Assembly (NCBI GenBank): GCA_021792655.1
Contig: JAJYUG010000003.1
Span: 1 to 51,941, forward strand
DNA: 51,941 nt
Origin: Thermoplasmata archaeon
GTDB lineage: Archaea > Thermoplasmatota > Thermoplasmata > Thermoplasmatales > Thermoplasmataceae
Reading direction: 5' to 3'
Shown: piece after piece, positions 44,068-51,941 of the stretch
How the letters are laid out: every line of letters starts with the position of its first letter
Position numbering within the stretch: the stretch's first letter is position 1
Translations under genes and position numbers: made by a program
Notes under the pieces: generated by a model
What the model was told of the DNA's origin: nothing
What the model saw: the letters and a program-made list of their open reading frames with translations, nothing else
Database searches by the model: none

Positions 44068-45864
44068 TTATCCAATCTTTGATTGCTCCAATTTTATTTT
44101 TCTTATCTCCCTGTTGTAAGCGTCTGCAATATCTGCCAGTCCTATCGTACCTCTTACGATCTGCGGGTTTGCATCGTCAACGACAACCACCTTTCCAGTA
44201 GTTGTTGTAGTAAGGAGATCAAGGGCAGTATGCATGGTTGCGGTGGCCTTCACGTATTTGACATCCGTATCCATGATGTCCCTGACCCTGGTACTGTCTA
44301 TGTCCATTGACGGCTTAACAGCCTCAACCGACAGGAAGCCTTTAAGCATACCATTCTCCTGGACCACTACACCTTTCGTTCTGCTCTCTCTCATTGTCTG
44401 TAGAGCCTCCCGCAGGGGAGCATCCGGAGAAACCCAGTAATAATCCTTCTTCATTGATTCGTAAGCAGTTATGTCATCCAGTATCGGTCTTTCATACTCC
44501 AGCCTGTGTGCAGGGGAACTTTGCCTGTTGGGCAACTGCTTGCTGTAGATTGAGTACTTCTGGCCAGATATATAGTACGAGATCACCGTAGCTATCATAA
44601 GAGGCAGGAAGAGGGTATAACCGCCGGTCATCTCTGTCCCCATTATGATGACAGAAATCGGCGCCTTAGAGATACCGCCAAAAAACGAGATCATTCCTAT
44701 GATAGTCACCTCGATTACGTTCAAGTACGGGAAGAATGGCACAAAAAGCACCCCCATCAATGCCCCTACAAGGGCGCCAGTTACCATGCCCGGGGCGAAC
44801 ACTCCTCCTGAACCGCCAGATCCTATTGTGAACGATGTTGCTATTATCTTTGCTATTATGAGCGCCAGCAGGAGCCAGACGGGAAAGAGAGAGAGCCGGT
44901 CATAAAATATGAGCTGCACCCACCCATATCCAAGGCCGAGGATTTCCGGGAAGAAGATTCCTATAAGACCCACGATTAGCCCTCCAATAGCGGGTTTCAC
45001 GAATTTCGGAAGCTTCCTGATCCTGCGGAACATACCCTGTATCCCATAGAATGAGATTACGTAAAACACACCAAACAGGCCAGCCACAACACCTACCAGA
45101 GAATACAGGAGAAGGGACTCCGGATGAGCGAAACCGAGCACACCTGCACCAGGTATATCAAATAGTGGCCTGTAACCGAAGTTATATCCAAAAATAATGT
45201 ACCCAGTGACTGAAGCTATTATCGAAGGTATCAGGGCATCCACCTCAAAATCCCTCCTGTAAAGAATTTCTGTGCTCAGCAAGGCGCCGCCAAGGGGCGC
45301 CAGGAATATGCTTCCAATCCCTGCCCCTATTCCGGCTGCCATGGCTATCCTCCGATCGTGATCGTCCATCCTGAATGCATCAGCAATAAATGACCCAAAA
45401 CCTGCAGCGATCTGGGCTGTGGGGCCCTCCCTCCCGGCACTTCCTCCAGATCCTATGGTTATAGCCGACGCAACCGTCTTGACCAGAGGAACGCGTCTCC
45501 TGATTTTCCCGTTCTTATTGTGAAATGCGTCAATTGCAGCATCTGTGCCGTGGCCCTCGGCCTCAGGAGCGAAACGGAAGACAATTATCCCTGAAATCAG
45601 CCCGCCCAACGTGGTTGAGACTGGAATGAGAATTCTGTCAAAAGTCCCGATAACATATGTGGGCGATCCGCCTGATGCAGCTGTCACAGGAGGCGTAAAA
45701 CCCGTTATGCCTGTCAGCATAAGTACAGTGACCAGCTTTATTCCGTAATAGAGCGCATATGACCCAAGGCCAGCAGCTATTCCTATGAGGATCCCAACAA
45801 TAACCCATTTCCTTATCTGTCCTTTCGCTATGAAATCATCAAGCTTTCTGGCAAAATCGCTAAT
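44068..45864 (-). CDS. ClC-family chloride channel/transporter with CBS pair (non-standard start)
   Basis: An anion channel or H+/Cl- exchanger. Selectivity motifs are GSGGSAGREGPTAQ and GSGGSGGVFAPG, and two CBS domains (about the last 120 residues of 550) can bind nucleotides. The first ATG (45720) lies inside TM1. The same frame continues upstream through RKWVIVGILIGIAAGLGSY, the conserved first helix, back to a stop, with no ATG, GTG or TTG in it. ATT 45864 or ATA 45831 are the only rare-type start options. The limit at 45864 is therefore inferred. In an acidophile it may aid pH balance. Confidence 0.85.
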   Translation of the reverse strand: MSDFARKLDDFIAKGQIRKWVIVGILIGIAAGLGSYALYYGIKLVTVLMLTGITGFTPPVTAASGGSPTYVIGTFDRILIPVSTTLGGLISGIIVFRFAPEAEGHGTDAAIDAFHNKNGKIRRRVPLVKTVASAITIGSGGSAGREGPTAQIAAGFGSFIADAFRMDDHDRRIAMAAGIGAGIGSIFLAPLGGALLSTEILYRRDFEVDALIPSIIASVTGYIIFGYNFGYRPLFDIPGAGVLGFAHPESLLLYSLVGVVAGLFGVFYVISFYGIQGMFRRIRKLPKFVKPAIGGLIVGLIGIFFPEILGLGYGWVQLIFYDRLSLFPVWLLLALIIAKIIATSFTIGSGGSGGVFAPGMVTGALVGALMGVLFVPFFPYLNVIEVTIIGMISFFGGISKAPISVIIMGTEMTGGYTLFLPLMIATVISYYISGQKYSIYSKQLPNRQSSPAHRLEYERPILDDITAYESMKKDYYWVSPDAPLREALQTMRESRTKGVVVQENGMLKGFLSVEAVKPSMDIDSTRVRDIMDTDVKYVKATATMHTALDLLTTTTTGKVVVVDDANPQIVRGTIGLADIADAYNREIRKIKLEQSKIG

Positions 45865-45943
45865 GTTGTTTTCCGTGGCGTTACACTATAAGTGCATGCT
45901 ATATAATTTTTAAAGCCCTCATTTGCAGGATTGCGAAATCATT

Positions 45944-47803
45944 TTACTTATTTTTCATAAAGAAGTCCGATACTGCCTTATCAGGATCGGTGGACAGCTC
46001 AAGACCCTGAACGTATTTCATGAACGATGCTGCTCTCCTGTCAAGTATTACTGCCATACCCCTGTCTTTCTCGTTTCTAATGAGCCTCCCGATCGCCTGC
46101 TTCATTCTTATGGCCGTTGGAAAGATTACAGAATATAGCCAGCCGTTCCCGTACTTCCTCTCATAATATTCCATGATCGCCTTCTGCTTTGCATCCGGCC
46201 TCGGGTACGGAATGCCTGCAATTATGACCATCTCCAGCTCTACGCCCGGAAAATTCATGCCCTCTGATATTCTGCCTCCGGACACCGCGAAAATGGCGGA
46301 CTTCCCCTTTCGGAACTTCCTCACCATTTCCATGAGAGAACCCTGATCTATGTCCCTGCGCTCTGAAAAGTACCGGAAGCTGAATCCTTGAATTGAGACC
46401 TTGTCCATGGTGCTGTATGATGGAAAAAATACTATTGTGTTCCTTCCCGCGGTGGTGATGAGCTTCTCTATCATGTCATGCATCCTGGCAGCTTCTTGAT
46501 CATCGAATTCATCGTATTTTGTTGTAATGCTGCCATCATATACTATTTTCCTGTTCTCCACTGGAAAAATATAAGGGACAATCATGTGATTCGTGTCCGT
46601 AAACCCGGTCACATTCTTGTATACCTCAAACGGGTCCAGTGTACCAGACATATGTATTGTCCACGATTCCCTCAATGGATCAAGTATTTTGGATGGGTCC
46701 ATGCAGACTGCCTCAATTGTTCCTAGACGATCACGTGAGACAATAGCTGCGTATATTTCATCTTCAAGGGTTTCCCATGCCCGAAGCCGATCCGCAATGG
46801 AAAGTATCAATGTTCTTGGTACCCTCCCTTCCTTTTCCCGTTTCTCTGCGATGTAGTCCCCGAATATGCTCATATAGTCGATAAGGCTGCTGTATTTCTC
46901 GGAGTTCATGGAATTCTCAATCATCATGTATTCACGAAATTCATCGAACCTTATGCGGGCTTCTCCACTCTCCCCTATCTTGTCCCTGACAAGATCGGTA
47001 ATCGCATTCCTGATCATCTCTATGAAATCAGATGTCCTTACCCGCTGCATTAGCTCAAAATCCCCGAATTCAGTGCTCTCCCTTTCTGCAAGGTTCAGCT
47101 GGTTCACACTTATGGAGAATGAAGAGAATTCCCTCGCTATGTCCGGAAGATTATGCGCCTCGTCCAGGATAACTATAAGCTTGTCCCGCGCAACGCCCCA
47201 GTTATAGATTAGCCTTCCTGAAGTGACAGGGTTGAGAAAGATTGCGTATGGAGCTATTACAAGATTTGCATCCTTCATTGAGAACTTGAGGCTCTCGTAT
47301 GCACAGAAGCCATTTTCCTTTGCGTATACGAAGAATTCCTCTGCAGTTGGATTATTGCTGAATAGATAATTCTGGACATCCTTTGACCTGACCTTGTCGT
47401 TGAAGTATCTGCAGGAACTTGGGTCTCCAGACATTACTTTCCTCTTTCTCAGGGAACAGAACCTTGACAGGGATTCAGCGGTGAAATCAGCAGAATCCTC
47501 GACTTCCCTGTAGAGAGCACAGAGGTTTGTCCGGCCCTGCAGGGGTATCGCCTTTACTCCGAAATCTTTACCGATCTTCCGTATCTCGCTTATGATCTGT
47601 TCCTGCTGTGAGTTTGTTCTTGTGAGGTAGAGTATCTTCCTTGTGCCATTATCCGATAGATCAAGGGCCGAGAGCAGTCCCATCAGTGTCTTGCCGGATC
47701 CTGTGGGCGACTCTACCGCAGCCGATCCATGCTTCCTGACGTTTACGGTTATGAAGTCGATGACGGCCTTCTGGTAGCTCCTTAGTTCTACGGCGCTTCG
47801 CAC
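45944..47803 (-). CDS. XPD/Rad3-family Fe-S DNA helicase
   Basis: 5'-3' superfamily 2 helicase related to XPD. Walker A is SPTGSGKT, the DEAH box is DEAH in VILDEAHNLPD, and four Cys (NLCALY, FCSLRK, SCRYF, GFCAYE) give the Fe-S domain. The 619 residues match archaeal XPD, well studied in Thermoplasma. It acts in DNA repair or helix opening. The start is GTG 47803 behind AAGTGATTT. Confidence 0.95.
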   Translation of the reverse strand: MRSAVELRSYQKAVIDFITVNVRKHGSAAVESPTGSGKTLMGLLSALDLSDNGTRKILYLTRTNSQQEQIISEIRKIGKDFGVKAIPLQGRTNLCALYREVEDSADFTAESLSRFCSLRKRKVMSGDPSSCRYFNDKVRSKDVQNYLFSNNPTAEEFFVYAKENGFCAYESLKFSMKDANLVIAPYAIFLNPVTSGRLIYNWGVARDKLIVILDEAHNLPDIAREFSSFSISVNQLNLAERESTEFGDFELMQRVRTSDFIEMIRNAITDLVRDKIGESGEARIRFDEFREYMMIENSMNSEKYSSLIDYMSIFGDYIAEKREKEGRVPRTLILSIADRLRAWETLEDEIYAAIVSRDRLGTIEAVCMDPSKILDPLRESWTIHMSGTLDPFEVYKNVTGFTDTNHMIVPYIFPVENRKIVYDGSITTKYDEFDDQEAARMHDMIEKLITTAGRNTIVFFPSYSTMDKVSIQGFSFRYFSERRDIDQGSLMEMVRKFRKGKSAIFAVSGGRISEGMNFPGVELEMVIIAGIPYPRPDAKQKAIMEYYERKYGNGWLYSVIFPTAIRMKQAIGRLIRNEKDRGMAVILDRRAASFMKYVQGLELSTDPDKAVSDFFMKNK

Positions 47804-47915
47804 AAAATCACTTCTTCTTTATTATTCTTCCTCGTAATAACATTGCCCTTTCTGATCCCACTATAATTATGGGCAACATTTAATTATTCTTCTCGACATT
47901 AATACCCGTGGAATA

Positions 47916-48671
47916 ATGGCAGGAAAGGATGAACTATTTTCAACCGCGGTGGTGGAGATCGAGAAGCGCGAGTATGATCACCCGATCATTATCGGAGGGT
48001 TCGCAGGCAGCACCATGGCCGGACTGCTATCCGTAGGATACCTCATTGAACAGCTTGGAATGCACCAGGTTGCCCATGTGAAATCCCCATACATTCCCCC
48101 TGTGGCAGTGTTTGTTGGAAACAAGCTCAGGCACCCTTTCAGGATATACAGCAACAAGAAAGGCGACGTTATGGCCATAATAAGCGAAGTCCCCATCAGC
48201 GACCTGGGACTTTATGAGATATCCGCCTCGATCATAGAATGGGCTAAGGGTATCGGAGCTTCAGAAATCGTGATTCTAGACGGAATACCTGTTGACGAGG
48301 TGCTGGAGACAAGGAAATCCTACTGCATAGCTGAAAGTGATGAACTGGCAAAGTGCATAAAAAACGGTATTCCCGGAGCACAGTCAGCCATAATAACAGG
48401 AATTGGCGGAAGCCTTCTGAACGAATGCCTCGTCAAGGGTTTCAAGGGGAGCTCACTCATAACCCCATGCTCTGTGGAGATTCCAGATCCGGGATCTGCG
48501 CTTTCCCTGATCCAGGCAATAACACTGAAGACCGGATTGAGGATAGATACAAAACTTCTTCAGGACAGCGTCAACAAGATGCATGAAGAGATGGCTACGG
48601 TCATAAAGCAATACACAGACGCGCAGAGCAAAAAGGGAGGGAGGATTTCAGAGGAAACGATGTACAGGTAG
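47916..48671 (+). CDS. PAC2-family proteasome assembly chaperone-like protein
   Basis: A 251-residue PAC2 (DUF75) protein, related to proteasome assembly chaperones such as archaeal PbaB. Typical parts are IIGGFAGSTMAGLLSVGYLI and the end of the fold with TGIGGSLLNECLVKGFKG. In archaea these help proteasome or related complex assembly. It stands alone, divergent from XPD. Confidence 0.9.
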   Translation: MAGKDELFSTAVVEIEKREYDHPIIIGGFAGSTMAGLLSVGYLIEQLGMHQVAHVKSPYIPPVAVFVGNKLRHPFRIYSNKKGDVMAIISEVPISDLGLYEISASIIEWAKGIGASEIVILDGIPVDEVLETRKSYCIAESDELAKCIKNGIPGAQSAIITGIGGSLLNECLVKGFKGSSLITPCSVEIPDPGSALSLIQAITLKTGLRIDTKLLQDSVNKMHEEMATVIKQYTDAQSKKGGRISEETMYR

Positions 48672-48673
48672 AA

Positions 48674-49372
48674 TCATTGCTTATTTGCCCTGATTTCGTC
48701 TATCCTGTCCTGAATGACGGTTGCGTCCGGAGCCTTATCCTTTATTGATTCAAGAATTTCAATAGCCTCGTTCCTTCGGGACAGTTTCACGAGAAGGTTT
48801 GCTTTCTCCATCTTATAAAGATAACCTTCCGGTACAAGCTTCAGGGCAGAGTCGATATCAAGAAGGGCTTTCTCGTAGTTTTTCAGTTCCATGTATGCCT
48901 GATATCGCTTGTAGATGAAAATCTGGTCAGCAGAATTCAGATCCACTGCCTTGCTATAGTCCTTCAGGGCTTCGTCATAATTCTTCATCTTCCAGAATAC
49001 GTTTCCCCTGTTGTAATAATAATCCGGAACATCGTTTTCAATCTTGATTGCTTCATTGAATTCTGCCATGGCCTCGTCCATTTTACCGAGATCTTCAAGT
49101 GCGGATCCAAGAGCGTTGTGGTAGTCCGAATGCTCCCCGAAGAGTTCGATGGCCTTTTTATAATCAGCTATGGACTGCTCAAGCATCTTCATCGAGTAAT
49201 ATGTGAGTCCCCTGTTGAAATAGTAGTCTGGATCCTTGCCGTTAATCTTTATAGCTTTAGTGAACTGCTGAATAGCTTCAGGATACTTCATCAGGTTGAA
49301 ATATGATATTCCCCGTTCATTGTAGTCGTCAGCCTGCTCTGTTTTATCCTGCAATATGAAATCGTTTGCCAC
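48674..49372 (-). CDS. TPR-repeat protein
   Basis: About six tandem 34-residue tetratricopeptide repeats fill 232 residues (for example YNERGISYFNLMKYPEAIQQF, later YYNRGNVFWKMKNYDEAL). It is a protein-protein interaction scaffold without an enzymatic domain or signal peptide. Partners are unknown. It converges with the PAC2 gene. Confidence 0.93.
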   Translation of the reverse strand: MANDFILQDKTEQADDYNERGISYFNLMKYPEAIQQFTKAIKINGKDPDYYFNRGLTYYSMKMLEQSIADYKKAIELFGEHSDYHNALGSALEDLGKMDEAMAEFNEAIKIENDVPDYYYNRGNVFWKMKNYDEALKDYSKAVDLNSADQIFIYKRYQAYMELKNYEKALLDIDSALKLVPEGYLYKMEKANLLVKLSRRNEAIEILESIKDKAPDATVIQDRIDEIRANKQ

Positions 49373-49437
49373 TCTGGTTGATCCCCATACCCTATTTTAA
49401 ATCTTTTTCACTGGAGTAATAACAGAACCCATGGCTC

Positions 49438-50064
49438 TCAGATCAGGCGCCTGTTGCCAGCTTCACTCCTGATACGCCTGAACGTAGCCCACTCCGTTCT
49501 TACAATGCCGGAAATGTCTGTGCCTCTGGATATCTCCCGTTTCAGAAAATCTATTGTGCGTGGATCTGAGGGATAACCTGACCCCACTTCTCCATATTGT
49601 TCCTTTATCTTCTCAATCTCCCTGTCTCTCGTAACCTTGGCAATTATGGATGCCGCTGAAACTGCAGGATATTTTGCATCCGCCTTGTGCTCGCATACCA
49701 CGCTTTTACCGGTTTCAGATTTGAACCTCCGTTCTGCCCTTTCTGTTAACGTGTCAAAGCAGTCTAGGAAGATATCACCTTCTGCCTGGGTGATGAGTTT
49801 TGAATAGTGAATATATTCAATTTCATTGAGGGACATCTGCCTCATCATTTCATTTAATGTGGAGGAGTTTATTATATCGACAGACACCTTACAGGCAGAT
49901 TGCTCAATGAGATGGAAAAGCCTCTCTCTCCCATTTGGAGAAAGCAGTTTTGAGTCCTTCACGCCCATGGATCTTAGCGTCTCCACCTCTCCACACACCA
50001 GTGCTATGACCATGGGTCCTATCACCGGGCCTCTGCCCGCTTCATCTATACCGCACTGAATCAT
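49438..50064 (-). CDS. rnhB: Ribonuclease HII
   Basis: Cuts RNA in RNA-DNA hybrids, removing primers and misincorporated ribonucleotides. GIDEAGRGPVIGP carries the catalytic Asp-Glu. VKDSKLLSP, KADAKYPAVSAASIIAKVTRD and the acidic residues complete the site. The 208 residues match archaeal RNase HII. Confidence 0.96.
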   Translation of the reverse strand: MIQCGIDEAGRGPVIGPMVIALVCGEVETLRSMGVKDSKLLSPNGRERLFHLIEQSACKVSVDIINSSTLNEMMRQMSLNEIEYIHYSKLITQAEGDIFLDCFDTLTERAERRFKSETGKSVVCEHKADAKYPAVSAASIIAKVTRDREIEKIKEQYGEVGSGYPSDPRTIDFLKREISRGTDISGIVRTEWATFRRIRSEAGNRRLI

Positions 50065-50353
50065 TTCCAGTTGATGCCAGAGGAACAGTGTTAATCAAAC
50101 TTTCTCATTGTCTTGTTTCGGGGCTAAAAAGGAAATTATCAACAGGCGAGATGTCATCAAATAAGACTGAAATTCTCCTGAGCTTATTGTACTACCTTTT
50201 CACTGGCCACATGTGAAGGAAAAGTCTTGTCACATCCCTCATTTCCATCCTGGAACGGCAATTATGGAAAAATCAAGTAGATTGTCCCAATATTGAAAGT
50301 GCAAAAGTGTTATATGAAAAAATACAATGATAGTGGAACTAGAGTGATAGGGT

Positions 50354-51406
50354 TTGGCAGATTATAGCACCATAATGCTGGAAAAAAAGAAGATGGTTGA
50401 GGATTCACTTTCGGAATTCTTCCGCAACAAGCTTGCCGAAATAGCCGATCCCTTTATCCTGGACATTGTGACAAAGATAAGGGATTTTACACTGAATGGC
50501 GGAAAGAGGGTCAGACCGATCCTTATTCAGATGGGGCACGATCTTTATAGCAGGGATCAGGAGGGTGTGGTGATGGCATCAGCGAGCATCGAAATTTTGC
50601 AGACCTACCTTCTCATACACGACGACATCATAGACCAGAGTGACTACAGGAGAGGAAGACCAAGTTATCACAAGCAGGTTGAGGCCTCGCTTGCAGGAAA
50701 GACAAGGGATGCCAGTAGAATTGCAGAGAACCTTGCAATAGTTGCAGGAGACCTTGCAGAGAGCTACGCTCACCAGGTGATACTTGAGTCCGGAGTTCCA
50801 TTCAGACAGGCTTACCTTGCATCCCTGGAGCTTACAAACATCATCGAGAAAACCGGATACGGGCAGCTCATTGATATAGAATCGCCGATTAACGACGCTT
50901 TCAATGAGGAAAGCCTGATGAATCTACATCTCTGGAAAACTGCGAAATATACGGTAGAAGGCCCACTCCGGATTGGTGCCATACTGAGTGGAACTGATGA
51001 TGACATAAGCGACCTGCTTGCATATGGCGACTCCCTGGGGGTTGCTTTCCAGCTGCATGATGACATAATAGGCCTTTTTGGCGAGGAGTCCGTCACCGGA
51101 AAGTCCGTGAAGAGTGACGTCAACGAGGGGAAGAAGACCCTGCTCATGCTGAAAGCCATTGAAAGATCGACTGCTGCCGATGCTGGATTTCTTAAGGAGT
51201 GCCTTAAAAACGGGAGCGTATCAGACACGGATTTTGAGAGGCTGAGGAATATCGTAGTCAGCACCGGGTCTCTCGATTATTCAACGGAAATGGCCGCGAA
51301 GCTCGTAAGGGAGGCAAAGAACCACTTGCACAGGATAAGAGGGGATCCTGACGTGAAAAAATTTCTCGACTGGTTTGCTGACTATCTGGTCAGCAGAAAG
51401 AACTAG
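50354..51406 (+). CDS. Polyprenyl (geranylgeranyl-type) diphosphate synthase
   Basis: Head-to-tail chain elongation for archaeal lipids. The first aspartate motif is LIHDDIIDQSD (DDxxD), with GGKRVRPILI before it. The second is FQLHDDIIGLFGEE, with DDxxG rather than DDxxD, a known archaeal variant. The 350 residues match. TTG 50354 follows GAGTGAT; an ATG eight codons later is possible. Product length cannot be told safely from sequence. Confidence 0.93.
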   Translation: MADYSTIMLEKKKMVEDSLSEFFRNKLAEIADPFILDIVTKIRDFTLNGGKRVRPILIQMGHDLYSRDQEGVVMASASIEILQTYLLIHDDIIDQSDYRRGRPSYHKQVEASLAGKTRDASRIAENLAIVAGDLAESYAHQVILESGVPFRQAYLASLELTNIIEKTGYGQLIDIESPINDAFNEESLMNLHLWKTAKYTVEGPLRIGAILSGTDDDISDLLAYGDSLGVAFQLHDDIIGLFGEESVTGKSVKSDVNEGKKTLLMLKAIERSTAADAGFLKECLKNGSVSDTDFERLRNIVVSTGSLDYSTEMAAKLVREAKNHLHRIRGDPDVKKFLDWFADYLVSRKN

Positions 51407-51941
51407 AACTTCGGGCCGAATTTATTATACATTTCTTTCAGCACGGTTTCATCAATGTGCGTATATATCTGGGTGGTGGCGAGACTTGAATGCCCGAGTA
51501 TCTGCTGGATGAACCTTATGTCTCCGCCATTCCTGAGAACGGAAGTTGCGAATGTGTGCCTCAGGACATGCGGCGTTACCTTCTTCGCGATTCCTGCTCC
51601 TTCTCCGGCATTCCGTATTATCCTCTCCACTGATGATGTGTCAAACCTTCCCTTCCTCCCGCTGATGAATAATGCCTTGGATTCTGTTTCCACCGCCAGC
51701 CTTGAACTGATGTAGCTGTCCAGAAGCTGCGAAAGCTCCCTTGAGATAATAACAATGCGGTCCCTGTCTCCCTTGCCTGCCATGATCCTTACGATGCCGG
51801 AGTCTGTATCGACGTCATCAATATCCAGTTTGCACAACTCGCCTACTCTCATTCCGGTATAGAGCAGCAGAGATACAATTGCCAGGTTCCTGCCATTATT
51901 GCTGACCTGTTTCAGGAGCTGCCCAGCGTCCGCTTCACTCA
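51403..51941 (-). CDS. xerA: Tyrosine recombinase, XerA-like (3' part, cut by window)
   Basis: Catalytic domain of a tyrosine recombinase. The frame runs beyond 51941, so the N-terminal part lies outside the window. Arg in TGMRVGEL, Lys in AGKGDRD, HVLRH (HxxR), and LGHSSLATTQIYTH with the nucleophile Tyr form the R-K-H-R-H-Y set. It may resolve chromosome dimers (XerA) rather than serve a mobile element. It converges with the prenyl synthase gene, overlapping by 4 bp. Confidence 0.9.
   Translation of the reverse strand, partial: SEADAGQLLKQVSNNGRNLAIVSLLLYTGMRVGELCKLDIDDVDTDSGIVRIMAGKGDRDRIVIISRELSQLLDSYISSRLAVETESKALFISGRKGRFDTSSVERIIRNAGEGAGIAKKVTPHVLRHTFATSVLRNGGDIRFIQQILGHSSLATTQIYTHIDETVLKEMYNKFGPKF

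Noticed and set aside
1-51941. CRISPR arrays, tRNA or rRNA genes, insertion sequences
   Set aside because: None seen on reading both strands; no regularly spaced long repeats, cloverleaf sequences or transposase motifs were found.

Overview
The window looks like chromosomal DNA of a thermoacidophilic archaeon of the Thermoplasmata (Thermoplasmatales-like). Evidence is the archaeal information and metabolic gene set: B12-dependent ribonucleotide reductase with an intein, archaeal-type AdoMet synthetase, four-zinc-finger TopA, Fe-S helicase XPD, archaeal HemK2-type methylase, DRG-type GTPase, PAC2 protein, presenilin-type protease and RNase HII. Many genes seem leaderless (TATA box about 25 bp before the start codon); others carry a GGTGAT/GGAGG-type ribosome binding site. 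The exact genus cannot be named from sequence reading alone.

Layout. 1-12300: core genes. These are an antiporter (cut by the window edge), nrdJ with an intein, a split formiminotransferase and cyclodeaminase pair, threonine deaminase, acylphosphatase, MUG-type DNA glycosylase, DUF488, DRG GTPase, and an MFS exporter with a divergent regulator. 12350-33700: an accessory block that is more AT-rich by eye. It holds an NnrS-like membrane pair, an AhpD-like protein, a DUF2249-cupin fusion, pyruvate:quinone oxidase, an HTH_10 regulator, six hemerythrin-like proteins, DUF488/YeaO, NDH-2 and a narGHJI operon with a TDT-family transporter. A thioredoxin reductase gene lies beside it. 33779-51941: core genes again (HemK2, PadR, TopA, presenilin-like protease, aldo/keto reductase, a bactofilin-like beta-solenoid, PurH, MAT, RimI, ClC, XPD, PAC2, TPR protein, RnhB, prenyl synthase, and a Xer recombinase cut by the right edge).

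How the block works together (inference). PoxB and NDH-2 would feed electrons to quinone, and NarGHI would reduce nitrate with its active site facing the cytoplasm, because NarG has no Tat signal. The TDT/SLAC1-type protein in the same operon may move nitrate or nitrite. Hemerythrins, the DUF2249-cupin and the NnrS-like proteins fit defence against the NO and nitrosative damage that nitrate reduction causes.

The main discovery is a shared 16-bp inverted repeat, CCCTAA-N4-TTAGGG and close variants. It stands before the NnrS-like pair, the cupin, poxB, two hemerythrin units (one with NDH-2) and the nar operon. In five of six cases it lies 34-36 nt from a plausible start codon, right against the TATA position. 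This defines a nitrate/NO regulon, and the embedded HTH_10 protein (17480-18115) is the leading candidate regulator.

Other hidden items are two cysteine-rich mini-proteins (1064-1180 and 43917-44006), a narJ that must begin at CTG, a ClC channel gene with no standard start codon in its conserved N-terminus, and several promoter palindromes.
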